Positions 30,675 through 38,146 of a stretch of 64,000 bases of DNA are shown here, one piece after another. A model generated the notes under the pieces. The model was not told the origin of the DNA and did no database searches. It saw only the letters and a list, made by a program, of their open reading frames with translations. How positions within the stretch are numbered: position 1 is the stretch's first letter; every line of letters begins with the position of its first letter. Both the position numbers and the translations under genes were made by a program. The stretch covers positions 1-64,000 of the forward strand of contig JTDA01000016.1 in the NCBI GenBank assembly GCA_000803105.1, in the 5' to 3' direction. The DNA is from Coprobacter secundus (lineage in GTDB: Bacteria > Bacteroidota > Bacteroidia > Bacteroidales > Coprobacteraceae).

Positions 30675-31961
30675 TTATTTTTCTTGGATATATTCTTTAT
30701 CTTTAATTTTAAAGTATCTAAGTGCTTCTGTCATTATACACTTTTCGTTTTTCTGCCATTGATTGCACAAACATTCTTCGGTGGTTTTATCATCGGGAGT
30801 ATACTGCGCTTTGGAACAAATTTTAAACCATTCACATTTTGTATTATTACTATATGATTTCATTCGCTTAAATATCAATTCCAAGCCTATCATAGATGCC
30901 GTTTCTATATATGGTTTTGGAGGCTTTTCTGAGTTATTCATTGGCATTATTGTTAGATTATTAGCTTCTATAAATGGATAACCATATACTTTTTCAAAAA
31001 CATTTGAAAACATGTTTTTATCACTTATATCTGCATGATACAATACATCTAATAGTACACAATTTCCACTTTTTATTTCGTTTTTACAGTTTTCTACAAC
31101 TTCTTCGTAGTAATGTAACTTACAACCAATAGCCGAACTTACACTTTTTTTAAAATCATCAAGAAACAAACATAATGCTCTATACATAGGCATTTCCTTA
31201 CCCATATATGTAACAGAGTTGTCTTTTAGGATTTTCTGGTATAGTTCATATCCATTAAGTGATTGATTTTTCTTCGATAACTCTATCAAATCAAAAAATG
31301 CAATACCGGGATTATCGAACATCAGCGAACAAAAACAAAGTGAAATCATCATTTTTTTATCATTTGAGATTTCACTATAAATGGATTTGCAGATTAATTC
31401 AACACTACAATAAGGAATAGTAGCATGATACAACTCGTCATTAATGAAAGATTGGATTAAATGTGCCATACTTTCTATTATACACATATAGCCAAAATAA
31501 AATCCATTTTCGATAGCCAAGCCATTTTCAAAATCATATATTCCTATTTTGACTGCCTTTTTATTCTTTTTTGCAATAGAAATCTCCTTATCTGAGATTT
31601 CTATTGCATCTATATTGTAATTACAAGTTCTACTACCTTTTACCCCATTAAAGAAATCAATGAATCTCATAAGCCCCTTATGGTCTTTCCAAAGTTCTAA
31701 TGGCAATTTTATAGTTTCATTTTTAATAATGTAATCACGGTATAAAATAAACATCTTATTATACATAGCACAAATTTTTACCCCAAACAAGGTTGTCATG
31801 TGTTGCATATAGTGTATATATTCATGAAAGAAAGTGCCGTATTGTTGGTTATCCATATTGGTTATAGGATATGTTATATCACCGTCAACAAGCATGTGTA
31901 TATGGTTAGTTTCATATTTACTAACTCTACCTTCAAGTATATCAATATCAAATAATGCCAT
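30675..31961 (-). CDS. Cargo protein with an HEYIH metalloprotease-like motif, unknown function
   Basis: A 428-residue soluble protein without signal peptide. Residues 46-50 read HEYIH, an HExxH zinc motif within FFHEYIHYMQHMTT, with a further His54. A second helix with ESMAHLIQSF (near 165) could supply a third ligand. The C-terminal part has five Cys (CEWFKICSKAQ ... ECLCNQWQKNEKC), possibly another metal site. The gene is far more AT-rich than the tra operon and runs opposite to it, so it is recently acquired cargo. I recognise no family. A protease role, perhaps as a toxin or defence effector, is only a hypothesis from the motif. Confidence 0.7.
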   Translation of the reverse strand: MALFDIDILEGRVSKYETNHIHMLVDGDITYPITNMDNQQYGTFFHEYIHYMQHMTTLFGVKICAMYNKMFILYRDYIIKNETIKLPLELWKDHKGLMRFIDFFNGVKGSRTCNYNIDAIEISDKEISIAKKNKKAVKIGIYDFENGLAIENGFYFGYMCIIESMAHLIQSFINDELYHATIPYCSVELICKSIYSEISNDKKMMISLCFCSLMFDNPGIAFFDLIELSKKNQSLNGYELYQKILKDNSVTYMGKEMPMYRALCLFLDDFKKSVSSAIGCKLHYYEEVVENCKNEIKSGNCVLLDVLYHADISDKNMFSNVFEKVYGYPFIEANNLTIMPMNNSEKPPKPYIETASMIGLELIFKRMKSYSNNTKCEWFKICSKAQYTPDDKTTEECLCNQWQKNEKCIMTEALRYFKIKDKEYIQEK

Positions 31962-32136
31962 ATCATAAAATTTTCGACTAAATTAAGAGATTTCTTTTTA
32001 ATATCGAAGTGTTCGCCGATAAAACTCTTTTAGTTAATGTTTTGGCATCTATTTAGGAAAAAAGAACATGGTTTCTTTGCTACTTTATTTCCCGACACCC
32101 ATGAAAGAAAGTAGCGGCATTTCGCCGCCGTCCCTC

Positions 32137-32379
32137 TTATGGGTCGGGCAATAATCTAAGGCGGTGCAACGTGCCGAACTCGTCATACTTGCGCCCCCAT
32201 GCCCAATCCTCCGTGTAGAAATCATCGCCCCACTGGTGCGGATGGTCGAAGCGGACTTTCACGTTTACCGAATATTCGTTTTCTTCCGTGTCCTCGATAA
32301 CGCCCGTTACCATCATGCCCGTAAAAATGCACTCGCAACGCTTGCCGATTAGGTCTTTGCTTACTTCTGTCGTTTTCAT
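32137..32379 (-). CDS. Small conserved ICE protein
   Basis: 80 residues, acidic and beta-rich: VSKDLIGKRCECIFTGMMVTGVIEDTEENEYSVNVKVRFD looks like a small SH3-like barrel, followed by HPHQWGDDFYTEDWAWGRK. The function is not known to me. It is first in gene order among three minus-strand genes (ardA, DUF3873, this) that probably form one transcript. Its last codons form one arm of an inverted repeat with 32091-32102. Confidence 0.65.
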   Translation of the reverse strand: MKTTEVSKDLIGKRCECIFTGMMVTGVIEDTEENEYSVNVKVRFDHPHQWGDDFYTEDWAWGRKYDEFGTLHRLRLLPDP

Positions 32380-32391
32380 GTCCTCAAAATT

Positions 32392-32613
32392 TTATGGGTT
32401 ATTATTCCGTTCTTTCTTCTCTATCCATTCGTCCCGCCTGTGGCGGCATTCTGCCAGCGTCTTAGCTACTGTCGAAAACAGTTCCCCGTCCGTGTGGCGG
32501 TAGTCATATTGGTAGAATGTCCGTCCCCTGAATGCGCACGAACGGAATTTCACGAACTTTTCTTCTCCCGGTGTTCGGGTGATGCTCACCCCGTTTCTGT
32601 TCAATGATTGCAT
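32392..32613 (-). CDS. DUF3873-like small ICE protein
   Basis: 73 residues: MQSLNRNGVSITRTPGEEKFVKFRS, then GRTFYQYDYRHTDGELFSTVAKTLAECRHRRDEWI. The pattern fits DUF3873, small proteins frequent in Bacteroidales conjugative transposons, of unknown function. It lies 12 bases upstream of the 80-residue gene and 77 bases downstream of ardA. Confidence 0.7.
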   Translation of the reverse strand: MQSLNRNGVSITRTPGEEKFVKFRSCAFRGRTFYQYDYRHTDGELFSTVAKTLAECRHRRDEWIEKKERNNNP

Positions 32614-32690
32614 AAATTCTTGTTTTTGTTGGTTGCTAATTTCGTTGTTTCAGCGGGCAGGGCTTTGACACCCCGCCCGGATTATCCTTT

Positions 32691-33224
32691 TCAAGCCGCC
32701 CGGAACACAAAGCCGTCATCAAACCAATAGTCGCACATGAACAAATCACGGGCGAATTTTTCATAATCGAAATAGGTCTTTGCGAACTCCGGCAGGTCGT
32801 AGCATTCTTCCACAATCTGATAGGCGAAATCTTCTTCATCGTCATACTGCCCTTGATACTCGTCTTGGAAGTCCCTAACAAGGTCGTCCGCATCCTTTTC
32901 GCCCAAATCATAGCCTTTGTAGTTGCACCACACGAAAAAGGCTTCCTGCTCGGTGTCGCCCAAATCCTCCACCGCATCCCGCAAGGTGAAGAAGTTTTCG
33001 GAAATCCAGCTTTCGCCGATTAGGTTTTCTGGTACGTTTTCCCAGTCCTGAAACATGTACTCAGCATCTTCTTCGTCCTTGTGAAGCTCCCGGCAGGCTT
33101 CGTAAAACTCTTCCTTGTCTGCATAGTCCGACAAGTCCAGCCATGCGCCGAACAATGAACCGTTGTTGTACTTGCCGTAAGTGCCTACATAAACTCTTGC
33201 TTCTGATAATGTTGCCGTTTCCAT
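32691..33224 (-). CDS. ardA: ArdA anti-restriction protein
   Basis: A 177-residue, highly acidic ArdA protein: ARVYVGTYGKYNNGSLFGAWLDLSDYADKEEFYEACRELH at the N-terminus, then EDAEYMFQDWENVPENLIGES and a Glu/Asp-rich C-terminal half. ArdA mimics B-form DNA and blocks type I restriction-modification enzymes, protecting the incoming ICE in a new host. It is preceded by an unusual 700-base non-coding stretch with nested inverted repeats, which may drive early expression. Confidence 0.92.
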   Translation of the reverse strand: METATLSEARVYVGTYGKYNNGSLFGAWLDLSDYADKEEFYEACRELHKDEEDAEYMFQDWENVPENLIGESWISENFFTLRDAVEDLGDTEQEAFFVWCNYKGYDLGEKDADDLVRDFQDEYQGQYDDEEDFAYQIVEECYDLPEFAKTYFDYEKFARDLFMCDYWFDDGFVFRAA

Positions 33225-33763
33225 ATCGCTGTAATTTTTAAAGTTTTTAATTTTTATGCGGATTCGAGAGGTGAGGGAGTTGAAGTTTCACTGGACTTTT
33301 TTCCTGTTTCCCGTAAATCCGACCTTTTTTTTATGCGTCTTCCGTCGGGTCGGTCGTTTTCGTTTCACATAGGCAGGTTTGCGAAGGGGTCTTGCTATGC
33401 AAATTTTTCCGACAAAAAATTTTCCCCGACCAACGGAAGACGGAACAATTTTTTTCGATGAAACCCAATTTGCAGAGCCAAAAGCCCCCGTAGCTACCTT
33501 TGCCTATTGAAACGTGAAAAACGACCTCCCGGCTGGAGGACTGCGTAAGGGGGAGGGTTTACCGATAAGGAAACGGGATAAAAGTTCTTGTCCCCTTTCA
33601 TCTGTTAGGGAACACTATACAAAGCGGGCGGGAAAGGCAAGGGTGTCGGAAGCCCGTCTTTCGATACGCTTGTGCGGGTTTCCGGAGGCTCTTTTCACGA
33701 AAAACAGTCAGCCATACCCCGCACGGCTGGCGTTTCGGGGAATGTGCCGGAGGAAAGGGATAT
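33225..33763. other. Non-coding leader of ardA with interleaved inverted repeats
   Basis: No convincing gene. One long inverted repeat pairs 33336-33353 with 33426-33442 (17 of 18 positions). A second pairs 33352-33375 with 33502-33526, so the two interleave like a pseudoknot. CCTCC (33525-33529) / GGAGG (33535-33539) adds a hairpin. The ardA genes of some plasmids are expressed from single-stranded-DNA promoters formed by such folds after transfer; a like role is inferred. Short open frames at 33514-33765 (+) and 33598-33813 (-) look like chance. Confidence 0.5.
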
Positions 33764-33794
33764 AAAAAAAGCGGGTAGCCCAGTGGACTGCCCG
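33764..33794 (-). terminator. Intrinsic terminator downstream of the integrase gene
   Basis: On the minus strand CGGGCAG (33794-33788) pairs with CTACCCGC (33778-33771), with one mismatch, and is followed by seven T. It ends transcription coming from the integrase side. Confidence 0.8.
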
Positions 33795-33844
33795 AAATAT
33801 AAATGAAAACCACTTATTGAAATACAGCATATTAAACAGTGTTT

Positions 33845-33939
33845 CGTTACCGAAATCGTTACCTATTTATTTCCGGTTCGTCATAGGTAACGAAAAATAG
33901 AATTATGTCAATTAAGGGGTGTCACATTTTGTGATACCC
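33845..33939. repeat. Two inverted repeats just after the integrase gene
   Basis: CGTTACCTAT (33857-33866) / ATAGGTAACG (33883-33892) is a perfect 10-bp pair, with an extra CGTTACC at 33845-33851. GGGTGTCACA (33917-33926) / TGTGATACCC (33930-33939) is a 10-bp pair with one wobble. They lie directly 3' of int and may be protein-binding sites or RNA hairpins. Confidence 0.6.
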
Positions 33940-33948
33940 GCTAAAGGA

Positions 33949-35184
33949 TTATAACGCGATTTCCTTATAAATCTTCTCGATGCCAACAAACTTCTGGTCA
34001 AGCCCTTGCATATCATTACTTATCTTGCTGTTGGTGATGCGGGCGTAGATTTGTGTCGTTTCGATATTGGTGTGTCCCAGCATCTTGGAAACCGTTTCAA
34101 TAGGTACGCCCTTTGCCAGCGTGGTGGTCGTGGCGAACGTATGCCGCGCAAGATGAAATGTTAAATTCTTTTTAATTCCGCAAATATCGGCAATCTCTTT
34201 CAGGTACGCATTTAACTTTTGGTTGCTGATAACGGGAAGTATCTTGCCATTGGGCAGCTTGCCTTTGTATTTCTTCAATATCATCTTGGGAATATCCAGC
34301 AAGGGTACATTCACGTCCGTGTTCGTTTTCTGCCGTTTAGTCATTATCCATAGGTTGCCATCAAATGACTTGCGGATATTTTCTTCTCGAAGATTTGCCA
34401 CATCGCTATATGCCAGCCCGCAGAAACAGGAAAAGATAAACAAGTCCCTGACGTGTTCCAGCCGCTCGGAAGCCATCTTCTTTTTGAGGATGATTTTTAT
34501 CTCGTCCTCTGTCAGATACCCCCTATCTACTTTCTCCAACCGGATTTTATAGTTAGCAAACGGGTCTTTTTCCAATATGCCATTATTACGGGCAATAATG
34601 ATGATGCGTTTTAAAAATTGCATGAACTTGGCGGTCGTGTTGTAGCCGCACTTGCAGGCTGTACGCAAATACAACTCAAAATCGGTAATGAACATCGGGG
34701 TTATTTCTTTTATGGATATATCCGAAAGATGGTACTTGCGTTGGATGAACTCGGTAAGATGCCGTTTAGTCACTTCGTATTTCTGATAAGTGGCTTTTGT
34801 TTTGGAAATACCTATCAGTTGCTTCACATCGTCATTGTGTTTCTGAAACAGGGCAAGGATGGTTTCATGGTTGTCGCTGTGTCCCAGAAACTCGTTCTTC
34901 ACCTTTTCAGCAGTAACATAGTTATCACGCCGTTGCATTTCATGATAAATGGTATTCAGTGAAGCATTTATGTCACTCAACATTCGATTAATACGTCCGG
35001 CTTCCGCAGAGCGTCCGGCTGCTTTTCCTGCTTTGGCATCCCATATATCAGGAGATACATCCAACTTTGTATTAAAACGACTTGCAACCCCATCCACCGT
35101 TATACGCACAAAAAGGGGGTACGTGCCATTGGCTTTCTGCTTGTCTTTCTTGACATAAAAACAGATGGAAAATGTACTTTTCAT
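33949..35184 (-). CDS. int: Tyrosine integrase of the ICE
   Basis: A 411-residue tyrosine recombinase. The N-terminal SAM-like arm-binding and core-binding domains (phage_int_SAM_5 type) span about 1-205. In the catalytic domain I see His344 and Arg347 (FHLARHTFAT), His371 (MLGHTN) and the nucleophile Tyr380 (IYARIT). The usual first Arg position reads FCGLAYSDV, so it lacks that Arg, as in IntDOT and related Bacteroidota integrases. It lies 273 bases from the tRNA-Ser that holds the attachment site and integrates and excises the element, with the Xis-like proteins and Exc in the excision reaction. Confidence 0.93.
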   Translation of the reverse strand: MKSTFSICFYVKKDKQKANGTYPLFVRITVDGVASRFNTKLDVSPDIWDAKAGKAAGRSAEAGRINRMLSDINASLNTIYHEMQRRDNYVTAEKVKNEFLGHSDNHETILALFQKHNDDVKQLIGISKTKATYQKYEVTKRHLTEFIQRKYHLSDISIKEITPMFITDFELYLRTACKCGYNTTAKFMQFLKRIIIIARNNGILEKDPFANYKIRLEKVDRGYLTEDEIKIILKKKMASERLEHVRDLFIFSCFCGLAYSDVANLREENIRKSFDGNLWIMTKRQKTNTDVNVPLLDIPKMILKKYKGKLPNGKILPVISNQKLNAYLKEIADICGIKKNLTFHLARHTFATTTTLAKGVPIETVSKMLGHTNIETTQIYARITNSKISNDMQGLDQKFVGIEKIYKEIAL

Positions 35185-35285
35185 AAACTCATTTTTTAGA
35201 TTACAAAACTATTTTAATTCACTCAAAATGAGCTTTATGCAGACAAGCCAAATAGCGACAAGACTTCGCCAATTTTAGACAATCT

Positions 35286-35319
35286 GTACCCCCTTTATGC
35301 TTTTAGTTGTCGGGGGTAC
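35286..35319. repeat. Inverted repeat near the ICE end
   Basis: GTACCCCC (35286-35293) / GGGGGTAC (35312-35319), a perfect 8-bp pair around an 18-base loop, between int and the attachment site. It may be a binding site for Int or Xis. Confidence 0.55.
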
Positions 35320-35383
35320 GAGTTAGGTTACGAACTTTGTCTTTAAGGGGCGAAAAGGTGTACTTTAAGGCAGACATACGGGA

Positions 35384-35421
35384 ATAAAAAAGTCCCACAA
35401 ATCATTGAATTTGTGGGACTT
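35384..35421 (-). terminator. Terminator of the tRNA-Ser transcript, element-borne
   Basis: A perfect 13-bp stem AAGTCCCACAAAT (35390-35402) / ATTTGTGGGACTT (35409-35421). On the minus strand it is followed by TTTTTT. It lies 37 bases beyond the tRNA 3' end, on the ICE side of the junction. Confidence 0.88.
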
Positions 35422-35447
35422 GTCCGTTTATTGTCCGGTTTTGTCCG
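35420..35447 (+). repeat. Three TTGTCCG direct repeats at the ICE end
   Basis: TTGTCCG at 35420-35426, 35431-35437 and 35441-35447, with 11- and 10-base spacing, about one DNA turn. The motif is shared with 13112-13150 and 20657-20693. Possible arm-type sites of the integrase or sites of another ICE protein. Confidence 0.65.
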
Positions 35448-35457
35448 TAACGTTCAG

Positions 35458-35544
35458 CGGAGAGAGAGGGATTCGAACCCTCGGTACAGTTACCCGTACA
35501 ACGGTTTTCGAGACCGTCCCGATCGACCACTCCGGCATCTTTCC
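35458..35544 (-). tRNA. tRNA-Ser (anticodon CGA), ICE attachment site
   Basis: An 87-base class II tRNA. The anticodon stem ACGGT/ACCGT carries loop CTCGAAA (anticodon CGA). A long variable arm and the T-arm GAGGG-TTCGAAT-CCCTC are present; no CCA is encoded. The acceptor arms are GGAAAGA and TCTCTCC, which pair except for A4-C69. All other tRNA stems look intact. The 3' end faces the integrase, so the right-hand attachment site (attR) overlaps this gene. A TAAATTTG box on the minus strand (35562-35555) is a likely -7 element for it. Confidence 0.93.
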
Positions 35545-35650
35545 TTTTATGTGACAAATTTATAAATAAATATCTTGAAACGGGATATTTAGGAGTACTA
35601 TTTTTTATAAAATTATTCTGAATAGAAAAACTTTCACAATCTACATGTTG

Positions 35651-36352
35651 TTATCCAAAACGACTTATTTTTTTCAATTTTTCTTCATCAATAATCTTTA
35701 TCTTACGACCATCAACAACTATTATCTTTTCGTTAGCAAAACAGGAAAGTGTCCTAATAGCATTAGATGTCGTCATATTAGAAAGATTTGCTAAATCTTC
35801 ACGAGCCATATATATATTCAGTGTAGCTCCGTCTTCTTCAAGTCCATAATTTTCCTTAAGAACAATCAACGATTCAGCCAATCTTCCTCGGATATGTTTC
35901 TGTGTAAGATTTACTGTACGAGCATCAGAAATTCCCAAATCTTTTGCTAATTCTTTTATAAAGAAATATGCCAACTGATTATTTTTACGTATTTGTGTTT
36001 CAACGATTTCCATTGGCAGAAAACCAATAGTCGCAGATTCAAATGCAGATGCTGCCGTTACATAATCTTCATTAGCAAAATAAGCTCTATATCCGAAATA
36101 TTGAACAGGTCGAATCAATCTGATAATTTGGCTACGCCCACCTACACCATCTTTATAGATTTTCACTTTTCCTTTCAAAAGACACATCAACTGGGTTGCT
36201 TTTTCCCCTTCACTATATATCATCTCATTTTTTCTGAAAGTCTGAATATGAAAATTGTCTGTTAATGTCCTTTTCTCCTCACTATTCAGAATAGCCCACA
36301 TATCGGACATATCTTCCTTTAAAATAGACTCTAATGTGCTCTTCTTAACCAT
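35651..36352 (-). CDS. Crp/Fnr family transcriptional regulator
   Basis: 233 residues. An N-terminal cyclic-nucleotide-binding-like beta barrel (about 30-125: FRKNEMIYSEGEKATQLMCLLKGKVKIY) is followed by the dimerisation helix and a C-terminal Crp-type winged HTH (MAREDLANLSNMTTSNAIRTLSCFANEKIIVVDGRKIKIID). No Cys cluster for an iron-sulfur centre is visible, so it is not Fnr-like. It is the first chromosomal gene beyond the ICE. Its ligand and targets are unknown. Confidence 0.88.
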   Translation of the reverse strand: MVKKSTLESILKEDMSDMWAILNSEEKRTLTDNFHIQTFRKNEMIYSEGEKATQLMCLLKGKVKIYKDGVGGRSQIIRLIRPVQYFGYRAYFANEDYVTAASAFESATIGFLPMEIVETQIRKNNQLAYFFIKELAKDLGISDARTVNLTQKHIRGRLAESLIVLKENYGLEEDGATLNIYMAREDLANLSNMTTSNAIRTLSCFANEKIIVVDGRKIKIIDEEKLKKISRFG

Positions 36353-36546
36353 GACTTGCTATATAACACTGTTGTATAGCACAAATATATAGATTTTTTC
36401 AGTTCAACGGTTTCAAATATGCATAAAATTTATAATATTGGAAGTAAATTTATTAGATTAAATGAAAAATCCCCATAAAAATCATTTGGATACAAATTCA
36501 ATCTTTATGGAGATTATATTTATTATATTTTTTCAATTATTGGGTA

Positions 36547-37494
36547 TTATAAACCGCTTTCTACCAAATAACGTTCTGCATCGATAGCTGCCTTACATCC
36601 TGATGCAGCTGCGGTAATGGCCTGTCTGTAACGCGGATCTGCCACATCTCCTGCAGCAAACACACCCGGAACGTTTGTTTCTGTAGTTCCGTTATTGGTT
36701 ATTATATACCCATTCTCATCAAGGTGTAGAAATTTAGCAAATATATCGGTGTTCGGCTTATGTCCTATTGCCAGAAAGAAACCATCAATCGGCAAATCTA
36801 TATATTCTTCTCTGTCAGTTCCTTTAGCTTTCACTAAATGAGCACCTTGTAAATTGCCATCACCAAAAAGTCCGATAGTTTGCGTTTCAAACATAACCTC
36901 TATATTCTCTGTTTCCCGTACTCTTTGTTGCATGATTTTAGATGCCCGCAAATAATCCTTACGTACTATCAAATATACTTTACATGCCAACTGAGCAAGA
37001 TATATTGCTTCTTCACATGCAGTATCCCCGCCTCCAACGACAGCCACTACTTTTTTACGGTAAAAAAAACCATCACAAGTAGCACAAGCAGATACACCCA
37101 TCCCTGAATATTTAGTTTCATCTGGAAGACCTAAATATTTGGCAGATGCACCTGTTGCTATGATTACAGAATCTGCTTCTATTTTTTTCTCACCATCAAT
37201 GATTACTGAATAAGGTGATTTATTAAAATCAACTTCTGTTGCAATACCATAACGTACATCTGCACCAAAACGAATGGCTTGTTTTTTCAAATCTTCCATC
37301 ATATCAAAACCTGAAATTCCTTCAGGATAACCTGGGAAGTTTTCTATATCTGTCGTAGTTGTCAATTGTCCTCCAGGTTGTATTCCTTCATACAATACCG
37401 GAGCCAGATTTGAACGTCCCGCATATATTGCAGCTGTATATCCGGCAGGACCGGAACCGATGATGAGACAGCGAACTTTTTCGTTATTTTCCAT
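36547..37494 (-). CDS. trxB: Thioredoxin reductase
   Basis: A 315-residue FAD/NADPH enzyme. FAD-binding GSGPAGYTAAIYAGR lies at about 13-27, the redox-active CATC motif at about 137-140 in SACATCDGFF, the NADPH-binding GGGDTACEEA next, and the C-terminal FAD motif GVFAAGDVAD near 280. It reduces thioredoxin with NADPH. It lies 12 bases after the LolA-like gene and is the last gene of an ftsK-lolA-trxB operon. Confidence 0.96.
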   Translation of the reverse strand: MENNEKVRCLIIGSGPAGYTAAIYAGRSNLAPVLYEGIQPGGQLTTTTDIENFPGYPEGISGFDMMEDLKKQAIRFGADVRYGIATEVDFNKSPYSVIIDGEKKIEADSVIIATGASAKYLGLPDETKYSGMGVSACATCDGFFYRKKVVAVVGGGDTACEEAIYLAQLACKVYLIVRKDYLRASKIMQQRVRETENIEVMFETQTIGLFGDGNLQGAHLVKAKGTDREEYIDLPIDGFFLAIGHKPNTDIFAKFLHLDENGYIITNNGTTETNVPGVFAAGDVADPRYRQAITAAASGCKAAIDAERYLVESGL

Positions 37495-37506
37495 ATTCTC
37501 TTTTAT

Positions 37507-38145
37507 TTATCGTAAATCAATAATTTCAGCTTCAGGGAACTGTCTTTTGTCAAAAACAAATTCTGAATTCTTAAAGTTCAATCCTGTTTGATATTCAGTA
37601 ACATGTATATTCAAGCTCGTCTTATTGGAATTAAATATGACGATACTTACCGGATATAGTCGAGTTACATCAATCTCCAATAAAATGTTCTTTATGTCTC
37701 CGTCCTTTTGGAGCGGAGTCAATTCTACTCTTTCCCAACCGTTACTTTTTCCTTTATACAGACTCTTAAATTCTTTTTTATAGGATTTTAATATCATATA
37801 AGGATTTACTTCTTGTATTTCATCTCGACTTGGTATACTTAAATTTACTTCATTACTTGATGGCATAAATGCCCACTGATTTTTTCCGTCATACCAAATC
37901 ATCATATCTTGAGATTTAAGGGTAAAACATTGCCCTTGCATCTTTAAAGTTCCGGACGTACGTCCACTCACTTGATTTTGTGCATTCTTATTCTCTATAG
38001 AGAATCGTGCCGATATTCCTTTGGAAGCATCGTACTTTGCGACGACTCTATCAAGAAGTTCAGCTGCCTTACTCTGTGAAAAAACCGCACTTCCATATAC
38101 CCAGAAGAAAACGCTAAATATAAAGAAAAATATGTATTTTTTCAT
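37507..38145 (-). CDS. LolA-like outer-membrane lipoprotein carrier
   Basis: 212 residues with a signal peptide (YIFFFIFSVFFWVYGSAVFS, cleaved before QSKAAE). The mature domain is LolA-like: AAELLDRVVAKYDASKGISARFSI, KMQGQCFTLKSQDMMIWYDGKNQWAFMPSSNEVNLS. It carries lipoproteins across the periplasm. It begins one base after the ftsK stop, an arrangement also known in other bacteria (ftsK-lolA). Confidence 0.85.
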   Translation of the reverse strand: MKKYIFFFIFSVFFWVYGSAVFSQSKAAELLDRVVAKYDASKGISARFSIENKNAQNQVSGRTSGTLKMQGQCFTLKSQDMMIWYDGKNQWAFMPSSNEVNLSIPSRDEIQEVNPYMILKSYKKEFKSLYKGKSNGWERVELTPLQKDGDIKNILLEIDVTRLYPVSIVIFNSNKTSLNIHVTEYQTGLNFKNSEFVFDKRQFPEAEIIDLR

Positions 38146-38146
38146 C

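Noticed and set aside
33514..33813. Open frames of 83 codons (+, 33514-33765) and 71 codons (-, 33598-33813)
   Set aside because: They overlap each other and hairpin-rich DNA, have odd composition and no domain; treated as chance.
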